A stretch of 64,000 nt of DNA, from contig NC_134749.1 in assembly GCF_050436995.1 (NCBI RefSeq), positions 11,488,001-11,552,000 of the forward strand, read 5' to 3'. This stretch comes from Anticarsia gemmatalis (lineage: Eukaryota; Arthropoda; Insecta; Lepidoptera; Erebidae). Position 1 is the first letter of the stretch, and each line of letters starts with the position of its first letter. The position numbers were made by a program, and so were the translations under genes. Shown piece by piece: positions 1 through 12,166 of the stretch. The notes under the pieces are model-generated. The model had not been told where the DNA came from and did not search any database. It saw only the letters and a program-made list of their open reading frames with translations.

Positions 1-451
1 TCAGACATGACAGTGTTGACGTCAGTGACCTCCTACAAAGAGATTTACAAATGTCATGCAAATAAGTGTCTTATCTATGTAAAGATTTCATATTACTTTT
101 TTTATGATTCAGAAATAATGTTAGCAAATTCATATCATTATTGCGCTTGTACTAAAGAAATATTTTTCAAATAAATTTTGACTTATTAGTTCATTTAACG
201 GTAGAGGCTATAACACTATGTCAAAAACCATATTCTCACTTGTTTTTTCCAGCTTAAAAAAAGCGAGTATTGGATGTTAATCAAATAAATCTGTTTAAAG
301 AACAAAAAATAAATACGTCAATCGTACTCTCAACAATTTAAACGCATTTAAATTTCTAATACACAACCGAAAGACTAATAAAAGTTCATGTATTCAAGTT
401 TTACATACTCGACTTGCAAGTTAAACTAGTTCACACTTTTTCTAATATCCA
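1..451. other. AT-rich sequence without recognised feature
   Basis: No coding frame or repeat family was recognised. One palindromic CRE-type octamer TGACGTCA lies at 17-24; a single site like this has little weight. Confidence 0.5.
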
Positions 452-563
452 TATATAATTATCGAGTTGTCGCGGCCCGGTGCGCAGTGGATCAAGTCCT
501 TGTATTTGGCATTGACATTCAGAGCGACGCGGTCGGATGTAGCGGTCTTGTGTCCGGTTGCAC
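452..563 (-). CDS. Candidate terminal coding exon or coding remnant, product unknown
   Basis: A GC-rich island in AT-rich surroundings. Read on the minus strand from about 563, one frame gives codons that mostly end in C or G and encodes pieces such as HKTATSDRVALNVNAKYKDL, then a stretch ending SIIIYGY and a TAG stop at 452-454. The codon choice (GAC, CGC, GTC, CTG, TAC, AAG, ATC, TGC, GGC, AAC) is what one expects of a real coding exon, not of chance. Upstream of it on this strand lies a TG-rich repeat, as often found in introns. The nearest AG acceptor is CACAAG just inside the island, but its pyrimidine tract is poor, so the 5' boundary is unclear. It may be a last exon, a decayed exon or a fragment of a mobile element ORF. 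I do not recognise the protein family. Confidence 0.3.
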
Positions 564-625
564 ACACACAAAAGCACACTCATGCACATATATGCACACA
601 CAAAAACTTGTATGCACACAAGTGC
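560..625. repeat. CA-rich imperfect microsatellite
   Basis: Interrupted CACACA, TGCACA and CATATATGCACA units. It explains the low-complexity MCMSVLLCVC part of a minus-strand open frame here, which is not a protein. Confidence 0.8.
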
Positions 626-1097
626 ACGTGTATGTAAATTTATTAATCTATGCATGTATTTAGTAGGTACTTTTAAGTTATTTTTGTCACACATTTACAT
701 AATTTTGTCAATTAATAGTTATTAGTAAATGTTGTACAAGTTTGCGTAATTGTGCAAATGTGTGTGACCATTTCAGTGTCATGTGTCAGGTGTAAAATGC
801 ATTAGTTTAGAGAACGATAGCGCTTTTAAAAAATATTTTTATTATGGCTTTCTTCCACTGAAAAGATGGATCTATACTAATATTTGCATCTTTAAGTAAC
901 TAATTTCTTTTAACTGTATCTGTAATATGTTATATTCTGTTAAACTTTCAAATGAAATACTTTTTCCTATTACCGGATACTTGACAACTAAAAGCCATTT
1001 AAAACACCTACGTTAATTGAATTATTACACGAGGCATGATCACTTCTATTACCGTTAAATGATATGATTTTTAGGAAGTTGCTATATTATCAAGCAA

Positions 1098-1294
1098 CTA
1101 ACTGACGCGCGGCTCCACTCGCATATATTTCATCCTTTATTTTAACCACTTAGATTTTGATTCAAATTAGATAGCCTATAATTAAACTCAGGTCTTCAAC
1201 TGTCTCCATGCCAAATTTTATCAAAATTGGTGAAGCAGTTTAGCCGTGAAAGCGTCACAGACATACAATATTTCGCTTGTATAATATGTATGGA
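1098..1294 (-). mobile_element. Degenerate non-autonomous Helitron
   Basis: On the minus strand it starts A|TCCATACATATTATAC and ends with a GC-rich stretch next to CTAA instead of CTAG. Inside is the block CAAATTTTATCAAAATTGG followed by AAGCGTCACAGACATACA, common in short lepidopteran Helitrons. About 197 bp, with no coding capacity. Confidence 0.65.
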
Positions 1295-1616
1295 TGTAAG
1301 GATATTATGCTAATCCACTAACTGTATGTAAAACTGTAGATTCGTATGCAATACTTTAGTACTTATTTAGAGTCTATTTATTTCATAGTACTGTTATAGG
1401 CACGCTTATTTAGGTACAGTGTTCTTGAAATTGCGGAAATATAAATTCGTATCCTTTATTTGGCTTGTAGTGCAAATATCGCTTTGCATAACAGAATAAT
1501 GATTTTGGTACGCAGTACTTATACGCAGCTGTTCAAAGTATTGTCGTAGTTGTTAGTATCCATAAAAAATAGCCCAATTGAGCGTTTTTCTAATTAATTC
1601 TTTATCAAAATCAAAA

Positions 1617-1751
1617 TCACTATTGACTATCGACAACCGGCTAACTATCAAGAAATTTTGTTTGGAAATCTGATTTATTCATTCAACGCCCCTAGCAAGA
1701 GCTGTAGGAATTATTTTTCCTGGACATTTTAAATGTCAAACTCTCGATGTA
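1617..1751 (+). mobile_element. Decayed copy of TIR element (MITE family A)
   Basis: Contains GACTATCGACAACCGGCTA, then AAGAAATTTTGTTTGGAAATC, and ends near AAATGTCAAACTCTCGATG, matching in order the better copies at 2951-3127 and 56954-57126. The outer inverted repeats are eroded. The 85-codon open frame at 1733-1990 starts inside this element directly after an in-frame stop. Its lysine/glutamate-rich translation has no family I recognise, and a frame of that length is expected by chance, so it is not called as a gene. Confidence 0.6.
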
Positions 1752-1982
1752 TGATAATACTGACTGTAGAAAAACGCGCCGGAGTTTCTGAAAAATATGA
1801 AAAGAAACATAAAGACATTTTAGTAGGCAGTTTCATGAATATGCTTTTGTATCAAAAGAAAAAACATCTTACTCATCAAGTCATTGACAGTAAAACCGTC
1901 TCATATTACCGAACAATTGAAGCAACTCGCAATAGAGCTATAAAAGAAATGTCACGCGAATACGGTTATGTAGTGATTGTTT

Positions 1983-2011
1983 ATGAATGAATGAGTGAAT
2001 GAGTGAATGAA
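1983..2011. repeat. Short GAAT/GAGT tetranucleotide repeat
   Basis: Repeats of ATGAATGAATGAGTGA type over about 29 bp, probably polymorphic. Confidence 0.8.
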
Positions 2012-2950
2012 CACCCACGCAGGTCATTCACGTGCTCCGATCGTTATAGCGTGTTCGTTGTACTACGATTTGACACTTTCACTTGATTGTTTTTAACTTG
2101 AAATAAGGGCTTGTAAGTTTTTTTTGTATTCGATTTTATGAAGTTTGAATTGTAAATTGTATTTTTTTATTGATTGGTTGAAAGATGGGCGATGAGTTTC
2201 ACGATATCTAAATAAGAGCAGAATGAACTATCTGATTAATAAAATGACAGCAAATATTTTAAAAACCACTGTCAAAGTTCCACCTGATATTCAAACTGAA
2301 ACTTATTTTGAAGGATGTAATCGAGTTTTAGTCTATTATTAATAATACAACAATATTTTTAAACGGTATTTGTCAGTATTTGTTACTTTTAACTAAGTAG
2401 TAAACTATTTTATGATGATGTTGAAGTATACACAAAAAGTAAACGATAATAAGGAAATTCACTCCTAAGAAACGGGTAAAATACTTTATTTTCAAGATTT
2501 TTAATACTATTTTTATTTTTCTTCTTCTTCAATCTTAAAGCTTATTTTTCTAATCACTAGTATAATGGAAACAGTAACTAGTAGTTATCAAACGTAGCGA
2601 TATTTATCGCCCACACTGATATACCGGCCGCTCCACTTCCACACATCATCGAGTTACAACCGGCCCACAATCTCTACCTAGAGATATCACATCTCTTCGC
2701 AGAATCCCTGTATCATTTACATCTTAGAAAACATGAAACCTGATGCTTTGTACCAGATTTAGATGTTTCGTGAGAATAGATTTGTAGATAAGCTACCTGT
2801 TTGATACTAGAAGTTATTTTGATAAGGATTTTATCTTAGACTTGTTTTTATTTATGTGGTTTGAGGCCAGATAGGGGATGGTAAATGTGTCACCAATTTC
2901 AAGCTGTAAGAAAGAATTTTTGCTTAGGTAAAAATTTTAAGATGCCGTAG
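2012..2950. other. AT-rich sequence without recognised feature
   Basis: No credible exon or repeat family was recognised. Short pyrimidine runs such as TTTTTCTTCTTCTTC near 2517-2531 occur but have no exon after them. Confidence 0.5.
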
Positions 2951-3127
2951 CTCGATTCTCTACTACTATCGACTACCGACAACCGAACTGTCATCGAGAA
3001 ATTTTGTATGAAAATCTGATCAGCGCCTCTGTCGGGTGTCGTAGGAAACATTTTGGCAGTACATTCTAAATGTCAAAATTTCGATAGCTAGCCGGTTGTC
3101 GGTAGTCGATAGTGGTAGAGAATCGAG
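2951..3127 (+). mobile_element. Best copy of TIR element (MITE family A)
   Basis: A 177-bp element with terminal inverted repeats of about 35 bp. The left end begins CTCGATTCTCTACTACTATC; the right end is its near-exact reverse complement finishing GGTAGAGAATCGAG. The flanks GTA(G) and GTA(C) suggest a 3-bp target duplication. The middle holds TATGAAAATCTGATCAGCGC, shared with the copies near 20.6 and 57 kb. It has no coding capacity. The superfamily is uncertain. Confidence 0.85.
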
Positions 3128-4791
3128 GTACAGATTACTTCGTTTATGTTTTGAAGCTAGATTCGAATCCGTGTTATTGTAGTGACAACAGGGAGAAGTT
3201 CAATTTAATTACATCACCAATCAGATATGCCCACAAACATACATACATATACGAAAATACCTTTTGTAGTTTACTTGCGAGTAGGTAGTAACAAACCAGT
3301 AATCTGACTCCATACAATTTGAGCTCTACATATATTTCTAAGCCAGCAAGCAAACAGTTATTTTTGCCAATTGATAATTGCTAGTCGTAATTGCTAAATA
3401 ATAGTTACCTACATATGGGCAGGTCAATCACCTCTTTCATACGGGTATACATGAACAATACAGTATAGAATTGAATAACCAAGGTTGTATTATTTCATTA
3501 CCATTACTACACATTTACGAATATATAAATTGCATATCTAATTTTATGATTTTCATGAAATAAGATATGCAGATAGTTTATAAATGGATTAATACAAGAA
3601 ATTCTTTTCCGCGAGTTGATAAAGAAGTATAGCAATATATCTTTCTACTATGAGAAGTAAGTTAATTTTTCCGCGGAGATATTAAGAAGCGTCTGCATTA
3701 ACTTCTTCCTATTAGTTAAGTATATGTAAATAAACAGGTTTTTCCAATAAGTTTATCAAATAAAAATGTACAACTCAATCGAGTCGCTAATCATACATTC
3801 ATTTAAAAGACAGATACATAACTTAATTAGAAAACATAATTTTGAAACTTTAACTTAATCATAATCAATAATCCATAGCTTAAAAACTTTCAAATCCTAC
3901 CTTTTTGGATGCAACGTGATCCAAAGAGTTCCATCTTTGGCTGTATACTTTGTCTTTGCCATAACCAAAAAGTAAAACGTCTATGGAGATGAAAGTGCAT
4001 AGAGCATCGTACTCTATGGCGTATGTGTATTATATCGTAAAATATTCATGGTGAAAGTGATTTTAACGAAAGCTTTAAGATTTATTACTTTTCATGTCTA
4101 TATTTGTATACATTTGATTTGGGAAGGATTACAGTTCATTGAGAACTTCATTAGACTGTATTTTTAAGAAGTTTGAAAGCTTAGACCACCTTGGAAACAG
4201 ATTGGTTAATATTTTTGAGGCTTTTAACTTTTTTTTTATGGTTTAAACAGTAGTGTCTGCAACTGTTGATCATAAAATCTCTGGTTTATTTCCCAAATAA
4301 AGCGATCTACTAGAGTCAATCCTATAGAACAGTCATTTTATGCCAACGGTTTTAAATATTACGCGTTTAAATGATTAATTACTGGGCTTACCACTTATAC
4401 TGATTATAGGACCAGTGAGCTCATTAGGTGATATTTCATAAATTAACTGTCACTATATCTAACGGATAGTTCGGGACCTCACCCTTTAGCCGTAAAACTG
4501 TCCGTCAATTCTTTTATTTCATCCTTTAAGGGTTAGTACCGGCTTAAGATGTCTTCCATTGATTTTCTAGTAACTGTTACATTTAATTCGGCATTTACCA
4601 TTTCTTTTTTATTGATATATTTTATTGGAATACAAAAAAACAGTCGTACAAATTAAATATTATCAATTCTACGGTCTAATTCGCACATCTGTACGTCTAT
4701 TCAGCGTTTATCTCAAAAACCCGTCCACCTACTTCGAGATGTTGATTAAAGGACACCTACAGATAAAACTAGTATTGATTTACTTATTGCA
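3128..4791. other. AT-rich sequence without recognised feature
   Basis: Nothing beyond ordinary AT-rich intron-like or intergenic DNA was recognised. The stretch near 4650-4740 (GTACGTCTATTCAGCGTTTA) faintly resembles 30260-30290 and may be an old repeat. Confidence 0.45.
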
Positions 4792-4816
4792 TGTGTGTGT
4801 GTGTGTGTGTGTGTGT
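4792..4816. repeat. (TG)12 dinucleotide microsatellite
   Basis: Twelve uninterrupted TG units. Two short open frames overlap it and encode only alternating Cys-Val, so they are artefacts. Confidence 0.95.
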
Positions 4817-4883
4817 TGATAAGTGGAGCAAATGCTTAGTAGGCTTTTGTACTTATGATATGAATAATAATCTATTTTATACT

Positions 4884-4925
4884 GCTAGCTTCTGTTTGCA
4901 ACTTCGTCCGTATAAAAAGATTTTT
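4884..4925 (-). mobile_element. Helitron 3'-end fragment
   Basis: CTAGCTTCTGTTTGCAACTT followed by CGTCCGT matches the GC-rich 3' terminus of the lepidopteran Helitrons at 46147-46359 and 55718-55887, read in reverse. The rest of the element has decayed. Confidence 0.45.
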
Positions 4926-7900
4926 GAGGTAAAGTTTAAAGTATTATTTGACTGTATTCAGGTTTTTCATTTTTTCTATTTTAACTGCAAAACTAAAAAA
5001 AGTTAAGAAACAGTCTTAAATTTTTATCTGTAACACAAATAGAAAACGACTTTTTTTAACCAATTCTTTCAATTTATTCTAACTTTACTAAGCGTTGCGC
5101 CGTCGGGTACAAACAAAATAACCATATGAGGACCGTTTAGTAATAGAACCCAAAAGAAAATTAAGGAATATAATTTAGTTCTTTTACATGATAGATAACT
5201 TTAACATTGGAAGATCACGGGAAAAGTCGCAACCAACAGCTGCTACTCCAAAAGGTTCCACTCAAAAGTTATCAACTTATATCATATCTGAACCCAAAGC
5301 TTTCAATAACGTTGGAAAATCGTGACATAAACGCGTTAGTAATAAACAGTAATTCTATGTAATAACTTGAGAACAGTTGGTAAACGGATCCCGGTCTCAC
5401 GAACGTATCAAATTGCCTGCATCTAGGACTAAATCAGCATCTATGAATGCTATTGTTCAACTCAATGATTACTCTATCGTGTTTGTAAAGTCTTATTTTC
5501 TTCGGAATAGGTGGTGGATAGTGTGATCGGGTTGAAGAAGATAAGCAAACAATGGATGGTAGTTGGGTAAATTGGAGTATTTGATTGGTTGGTCTTTCAA
5601 AATAAGTGATACTGTCCAGTTACTGAGTCATCGTTACCGAAAAACGAGATCATTTGATCCAAAAAATACTATTTTTAACGTTGCAACTTGAAAGGTTTCT
5701 TGAGACTAAAATATGTTTTCATGTACGTACAAAATAGCTCGCCTTTTCCGTCGTTATGTAAAATGTATATTTTTTCAATAACTGGAATGAAGAATTAATA
5801 AATGATGTGGTTGATCAACCGTTGTCACTTTTGTCACTTCAGAATGTAAAAGATTGAATAGTATAAAATTAGAAATATGACATTTGCCCACAAAATCAAC
5901 TTATGGTCAAGACGCAAGGACTTTGTATAGAGATTTCTCTCCATTCTTCATCACAATTAAATGTGACGATTGATTTCTAAACCACATGAAAAAAGTGATA
6001 GTGATAAAAAACTGTGATGATTTATAAAGAAGGCAGATGATTGAATAAGCAATCATGTGGAATAAGTGTGTATATCATCAGTCAAGTATAAGTAAATAGT
6101 TAAATTGACTTGTCAAAGTTCTGACACCTCAATATTGAATAGTTTATTGAATTTCTTCCTTGAAGTTTTTGCGTAATGACATTTTCTAATGAACATGCAA
6201 GCTAAAAAATGGGCTACATTGTATTTCTAAGTAAGTAGTTTTTGTGTGCAAGAACTTTATGTATGGTAACTTGTATTTATTTAGGTTTTAAAGAGCGAGT
6301 ATGCTAGATGGTACACACATACGGAAGTTATTATCTGCACAAACAGTCTAATTTATGATATTAATATTTAGGTTTTAAAACGCTTTTATTTAGAGATCAG
6401 TGGGATTAGCTACAGTATTATCTTATAACAAACAATATATTCTACCTCGAATGTTGGTCGTTTTTACCATATTTCAATGTGGTTGCCCGAAAGCCTCTGT
6501 CTAGCAAGGTTAAAAGTTATGATTTTGTTTTCAGTTAAGCCTCTTGTGACACGGGAATTAAATCCTGCATATGAGAGAGATAAAAAGATCAGACTAAAAC
6601 TATTATTGTTATGTTATATATTTTTCTGTTCATGCTGGATATGATTTGTTTAAACTTTTTTATTGAATAGAATTGTATTAGAATTTTTGAAAGCAAACAA
6701 ACTGAAGTGCGTATTGAAAGGTTATGATAATGATAAATTTAGTCTGAGTTGTTTTATACTTTTTAACACGTATATTCGTAAAGAAAGTTTTTTTACTTGC
6801 ATAATGTTCCCTTAAGTGATTTTTTACCTATAGTGTTTTTTCCGTGTTTCTGTCATATTGTCAAACATAACAATTGTAACTTTCCTTACTTAGGCCCAAA
6901 TAATAGCGTAGTTTCATTTTCTATTTAAATGTAAATCAGTTTTCCGAGTTCTAATAGATAGTTATGTTACGTTAACTATTTTCCAAAATGAGGTAATTTA
7001 CTTGAAATTTAAGGAAATATATTACAAGGGCATAGAAAATAGAACCATTACTTACAATGAAATAATTATAATAACTAGCTGACATAATATTTCTCGAATA
7101 CTTGTATCTGTTTTGATACACGAATAACTTCTTAATGGCTAAATCTTTAAACTAACTAAACTACAACCGTACTTATTTTGTCAAATTTTGATAGTTTTGT
7201 TTCTTTTTTCGAGGTTTGGAACTGAATCGTATTATGATTTGCATGGAAAATAAAGGCACATATTTTGATCTAAAAATATTTCAATACGAGAAGATCCACG
7301 TTAAAAAAGTCCACCTAAAGTTTAACCCGCGCTAAAAAGTCTGTTATCTTGCTATAGAATAAACAAAGGTTCTCGATCATATCTTCAAAGGCTCAAAAGA
7401 AGTTACAATGACGTAAACAACATCGTAACACGTTACACAAGAACAAATTGTCGTTGATGCCGTTATAATGGTCCGGTGTGGTGCGGCCTTAATATTTGAC
7501 TGGAACTGCGCACGCGACGTGAGGGAAGTGGGTTCGTTTGTACGATCCATTGAGGATATCACGATTATAAGTTGGTTTAGATTATATTGGTTGTACGTGT
7601 GTTGTATTAAAATTATGTTTAATGTTATTACTGTTCATGTGTGGCCCGTTTCCGCCTGTGATAATTAATTAGTGTGGGGATGTCCATTCATTGCGCTAGA
7701 CGCTAACTTAAGACGTTTTAGCAAAGTTTACAAACCTCACGATATGTCATTAATGCCGAAGGTAATTGTACAATAGATAAACACGTCACTATATTATTGG
7801 ATGCCCCAAAATGAATACATGTATAGGGATGAGTTTACAGAGCTGACTTGTTAATGCTAGAATAAAAAAAAATAGAAAAATATGCGAAGATTTTTTTCAC

Positions 7901-8954
7901 CGTTATAGCAAGTAGTATCTTATCAAGCACGTCCATTTTTTGGAAAAGTAATTATTGGATTGCATTGCTTACTAGTGTTTTCGTTATTGCCTTCCAGTTT
8001 CGGATAAACTTTTTATAAAACCATATTTTTGCAAAAAATAACTATTTAAATTTATTATTCATAATTTTGTAAGAAATGGTTGGGCAGTTAAAGCACATAA
8101 TACCTCCAGGTAACGAAGGAAATTAATCTCACAGTACTTGTTATCTAAACAAGTAACCAATCCCATTTTCATTTTAATATTTAATAGCACGAGTTTTCAC
8201 TTCAGCCAACAAAATAGTTGTAACAAATCACTAAAGAACTTTTAATCTCTTCCCGACGTTTTAAATAATTTACATGATGATGCAAACTGCATTGTCGTAC
8301 ACTCGGAATTTATCATACACTCTGCTAAAACAACTTTAAACTAACACAACGAACAAACAATTTTGATCCTTATGTTTTTAGTCTTAAAGTACATACTGTT
8401 CGTAATTTATTTTGGGCCAAGTGAGGCAAGGAACGATTATGGAAAAGCTTTCGCTAAAAGCTCTTAGTTTAGTCGGAATTATGTCACCTTATGTAATTAC
8501 TTGCTAAGTGACAATCTGAAGTACAACAATAAACTGTGGTACTAAATAGTGCCGATTTTGGATTGTTACCCGACAGATAGAAAGTGCGGTAATATTACCA
8601 TAGACTACCATAGAGGACTTGCTAACATTAAGTGTTTGGTTTATCTTGAGATTGAGAACTTTCGATACAATCGTATCGAGTTTCTGTCGCCCTAATATCG
8701 ACTAGGTAGTGTTGCAAACACGAATAATAATAAATTTCATAAATCATTATCCTTTAAGTTTCCCTAAATTAGTTTTCAGATAATCTCGATTATAGAATCA
8801 AAAGTGGTTATAGTTCACTATTTCACGACTAGCAATATATTAAAAGTTTCATAAACAAAAGCGGTTTTTGATAACGAACCTCTAACAGTAACAACAATTG
8901 ATAATCACTACGATCATCTCGTTATTTTGGCGCGATTTAAAAGTCACAAATTTG
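4926..8954. other. AT-rich sequence, one small GC bump
   Basis: No repeat family or exon was recognised. A GC-richer patch at about 7455-7560 carries opposed open frames of 66 and 61 codons. The plus frame (MVRCGAALIFDWNC...) has no clear splice donor where the GC content drops, so it is not called; it could be part of an old TIR element or an untranslated exon. Confidence 0.4.
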
Positions 8955-8994
8955 GAAGCAAAGAAGACAGGTCTTTGCCCAGCAGTGGGACACA
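8955..8994 (+). mobile_element. Non-LTR retrotransposon 3'-tail fragment
   Basis: GAAGACAGGTCTTTGCCCAG followed by CAGTGGGACA is the conserved block found just before the 3' end of many lepidopteran LINEs. It is a short, 5'-truncated remnant. Confidence 0.55.
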
Positions 8995-9951
8995 TGAAAA
9001 TATTTTTTTACTAAAACGAAACACAAGTCCTACAATTGGTGTAAATACATTTTTTACATCAAGCTATACCTAGTTCATAGTAGTTGATACAATGATAGTT
9101 CGTTGACCTATCGCGTGCCTACAACTGTACCATCAATTCTCCCCTAATCCACTTCTACGATACAGATTCTATCATAGATTATGTTGTTATGTACGACGAA
9201 AGACGAATGAAGGCTGAACGAGTGAAGAGATCGATGAACTGCATTGAACATTTTGTGCTTAAAAATGAAAACATTTTCTAGAAAAGTTAGACTTAGCGTT
9301 TTCGTTCGCTGTATAAGATGTCTTGAAATAAGTAAAGAGTTTTAAACAATTTGCAATTTTTAAAATGTATTTGTTTAAATCAGAACAGTTGCTTTAAGTT
9401 GATGATTAAAAAAAGTTGACATTTATGTTTGAAGAAGACATTTATGATATAAGAGTAGTGATAAAGAAATAGGAATTCGTAACCATAAGAATATTTTGAA
9501 AACGATGTCTTACATAGATAGGTACATTAGTGTTTTAAATATTATTTATGAGCATGTCTTCTTACACAAGCCAAGAGAAACGCACGAGGCCTGCACATTG
9601 AGTACGTAGATTGTAATACAATATTTAGTAAGTTGTTTAGCTACTTCTATATTCGTAATCAAAACTGACTTACGACTGAAAATATTGCAACATAAAACTA
9701 GTCTTTAAAACTTTAAGTCTCTACCGTTCGACATTTAAGCAAAAAAAATCAGTTCTTTTTATATCAAAGTACATTGTTTTAGCTCAATACCCGTGGGTAC
9801 TGAAGAAGTGAAAGTTCAAAGTAGTTTTTGCTAACAATAGTCACATTAACACACGGTCAGGCCGGTGGAAAGGTCATCGGTGTATCGTTCAACTATCTGA
9901 ACTAACTAGCGGTACACTCAGCCCCAACAGTCGCTGAACATTTGTAAAATA
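8995..9951. other. AT-rich sequence without recognised feature
   Basis: No coding frame or repeat family was recognised. Confidence 0.5.
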
Positions 9952-10160
9952 CTTTTCGCATTATAATGTGTATGAACTTGTAATAAAATCTTTTCTCTAC
10001 ACAAAAAAGTTCGATATTTGGGTACCTCACGATCTCACTGAAAGAAATCTAATGAACCAATCACAAATGAGTACACCTCATTTGTGATTCTTGAAGCCAA
10101 AGAGATTTAATTACAGGTTCATACATACTATAATCCGAAAAGACTTTTTCCCCGACCTAA
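9952..10160 (+). mobile_element. Mariner-like MITE, left end truncated
   Basis: Homologous along its length to the complete copy at 60172-60405: TTTTCGCATTATAATGTGTA near the left, ACAAATGAGTACAC in the middle, and GAAAAGACTTTTTCCCCGAC then CTAA at the right, followed by TA. The outer part of the left inverted repeat is lost. A 68-codon frame at 10091-10297 starts inside it and is not a gene. Confidence 0.8.
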
Positions 10161-11272
10161 TATTTAATCTTTCGAAAGCCTGTAGTCCACGGAAAAAATA
10201 TTTCACATTTATTATTATGTACAATTTCATCAATTTTTACTTGATTTGGTTCAGGTATTTATTAAAATTTCGTAAAGAAGAAGTTTTTGAAATATGAATA
10301 TGTTCAGCGACTTTTGGGGCTGACTGTACATTCAGAAGTTAATACGATGGTTCTCTTAGGTAATGTTTGAAAAACGTGGTGTAACTAACAATTGGGATGC
10401 TGTAATTCTGCTGTAAAGATGTTTCAAAATATTGTGTGATAATTTTTAATAGATATAATTAGTGCTATTTATAAGTTACTTGTTTGTTTTGACATTTTTA
10501 GTAGAGTTATGTTTGATAGGTAATTATTAAAGTTTAATAGGAGTAAATGTCGGACTAATCAACTGAAAGTTATGAAATACAGTCTGTATGCGAAACTTTA
10601 GATGACTAGATAAATAATTGTTATTCAATCACATCAAAACTAGTACAAGAATTTCGATACAATTTTTAAAACGAAATTGAATCTGGATTAACACAAATTG
10701 TTTGCCCAGACATTTTTTTAAACGGACGAAATACCGGGCTTTAAAAAGTTATGATTTTTCTACTACTTATTTCGGTTTTCCACAAACCATTTATTGCAAG
10801 TACAGCAATCTTATTGTTATTTTGCTATACCAAAAAATTTGATTGCATAAAATTTACCGGCTAAATAAAATGTTGAGGTCCCCTGACCCTAACCATTAAC
10901 CACGACATTACCCTATCCACAAGTCACAACTTATCATTATTGATACCTACCCTATTACGTATCCGGTATAATGACAACCGCAAACGCTTTGCAAAGGACA
11001 TTGTAAACAATATCTAATGTCACCTTGTTCTAAAACTGTCATGTCAAGGGTTCGTTTTGTTATTGCTAGTTATTCTTCTATAGTTAGTGCGTTTAGTTAC
11101 GGTTAATTCTTAGGACTTTTAGAGGACGTTTGGCTACTTTGTAGTTGTAGTTTAAAGCGTTAATGTATAATCTATGTAGTAGTAATTCTTCGTTAGTTAA
11201 ATTATAGTTTATTGGGAAAAATATTGATACATACATGTCATTACATGTATTTTCATATTAACATTATAGGTA
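10161..11272. other. AT-rich sequence without recognised feature
   Basis: No coding frame or repeat family was recognised. A slightly C-rich stretch at 10870-10960 has no exon signals. Confidence 0.45.
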
Positions 11273-11302
11273 GTCCCCCTGTATACGTCTATACAGGGGG
11301 AC
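11273..11302. repeat. Perfect 13-bp hairpin
   Basis: GTCCCCCTGTATA, a four-base loop CGTC, then its exact reverse complement TATACAGGGGGAC. It stands out as GC-rich in AT-rich DNA. It is not followed by a T run and no gene is adjacent, so it is not a terminator. Confidence 0.9.
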
Positions 11303-11524
11303 AAAATTTCAGTCAAGTCACATGAGATTCTAAGAACCAATACATATTCGATTCTCAGAACTTAAATTCAATACTTTAACAGAAAATACGAGACATGTCT
11401 TCAGAAGTCCAAATTAGTTAAAACGCTCCGAGTGGCCCGAACCAAAACAAACAATATAAAATGGGACGTAAACTTGTGGTCTCACTTACAGCGGGAAATC
11501 ATAAGTGCCAGCATTAATAATGAA

Positions 11525-11745
11525 CTGGGTGATCCGCGTAATTTTGCTTGCTTCAGAGAGAATGGGTCATCATTTTCCCCGTTTTTGTAACATTTTTTGG
11601 TCGTAGCGTGATGTTATATAGCATATAGCCTTCCTGAATAAATAGGCTATCTAACAGTAAATATTTTTTTCAATTCGCACCAGTAGTTCCTGAGATTAAT
11701 GCGTTAAACCAAACAAACTCTAAAATTTTATAATATTAGTATGGA
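11525..11745 (-). mobile_element. Non-autonomous Helitron
   Basis: Reverse-strand copy of the family at 18422-18662. It carries ATAATATTAGTATGGAT at the 5' end, AGTAGTTCCTGAGATTAATG, CTATATAGC-type blocks and GGGTCATCATTTTCCCCGTT. The 3' terminus is eroded to CTGGGTGATCCGCG instead of CTAGCTGACCCGCG. No Rep/helicase coding sequence. Confidence 0.8.
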
Positions 11746-12166
11746 TAGTATAGATTACTGATGTAAAATATGTATTAATTTCTCATTTATAACTGTGAGG
11801 TAGTTAAGTAAATTAATTTATTGGTTGTTAAGCTATTTGAGCGGAAAATGTGGTTTATGCTTCCGTTGTGGTGTTATAGTGATTACGAAAGAGTAATGGG
11901 AAAATAAATGTAAAATAGTAGTTGTATTACGCAGTATTGAAGATAAATAAAATATATCAGACTGTAATGCCGGCTTTATGTCGCTTTAAATAATATGTTG
12001 ACGGACTTATAGTGTTACAGTGCTCTACTGTGTGCTTAAAAATATTTTTAACCATGTACAATTTCACGAAAGTTATGTTCACAAGCAGTTTAAACGGTAT
12101 TGAATTTTCGTCAAAAATCAACTTGAAAATTTAGTATAATTTTTTATTTGTATGTTTTATTATTGA

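Noticed and set aside
1733..1990. 85-codon lysine-rich frame
   Set aside because: Starts inside a MITE remnant right after a stop; many frames of this length are expected by chance. Codon use looks fair, so a protein search would still be reasonable.
7377..7668. Overlapping opposed open frames in a GC bump
   Set aside because: Neither has splice signals at the edge of the bump or recognisable protein content.
11273..11302. Rho-independent terminator
   Set aside because: The genome is eukaryotic, and no T run or gene precedes the hairpin.
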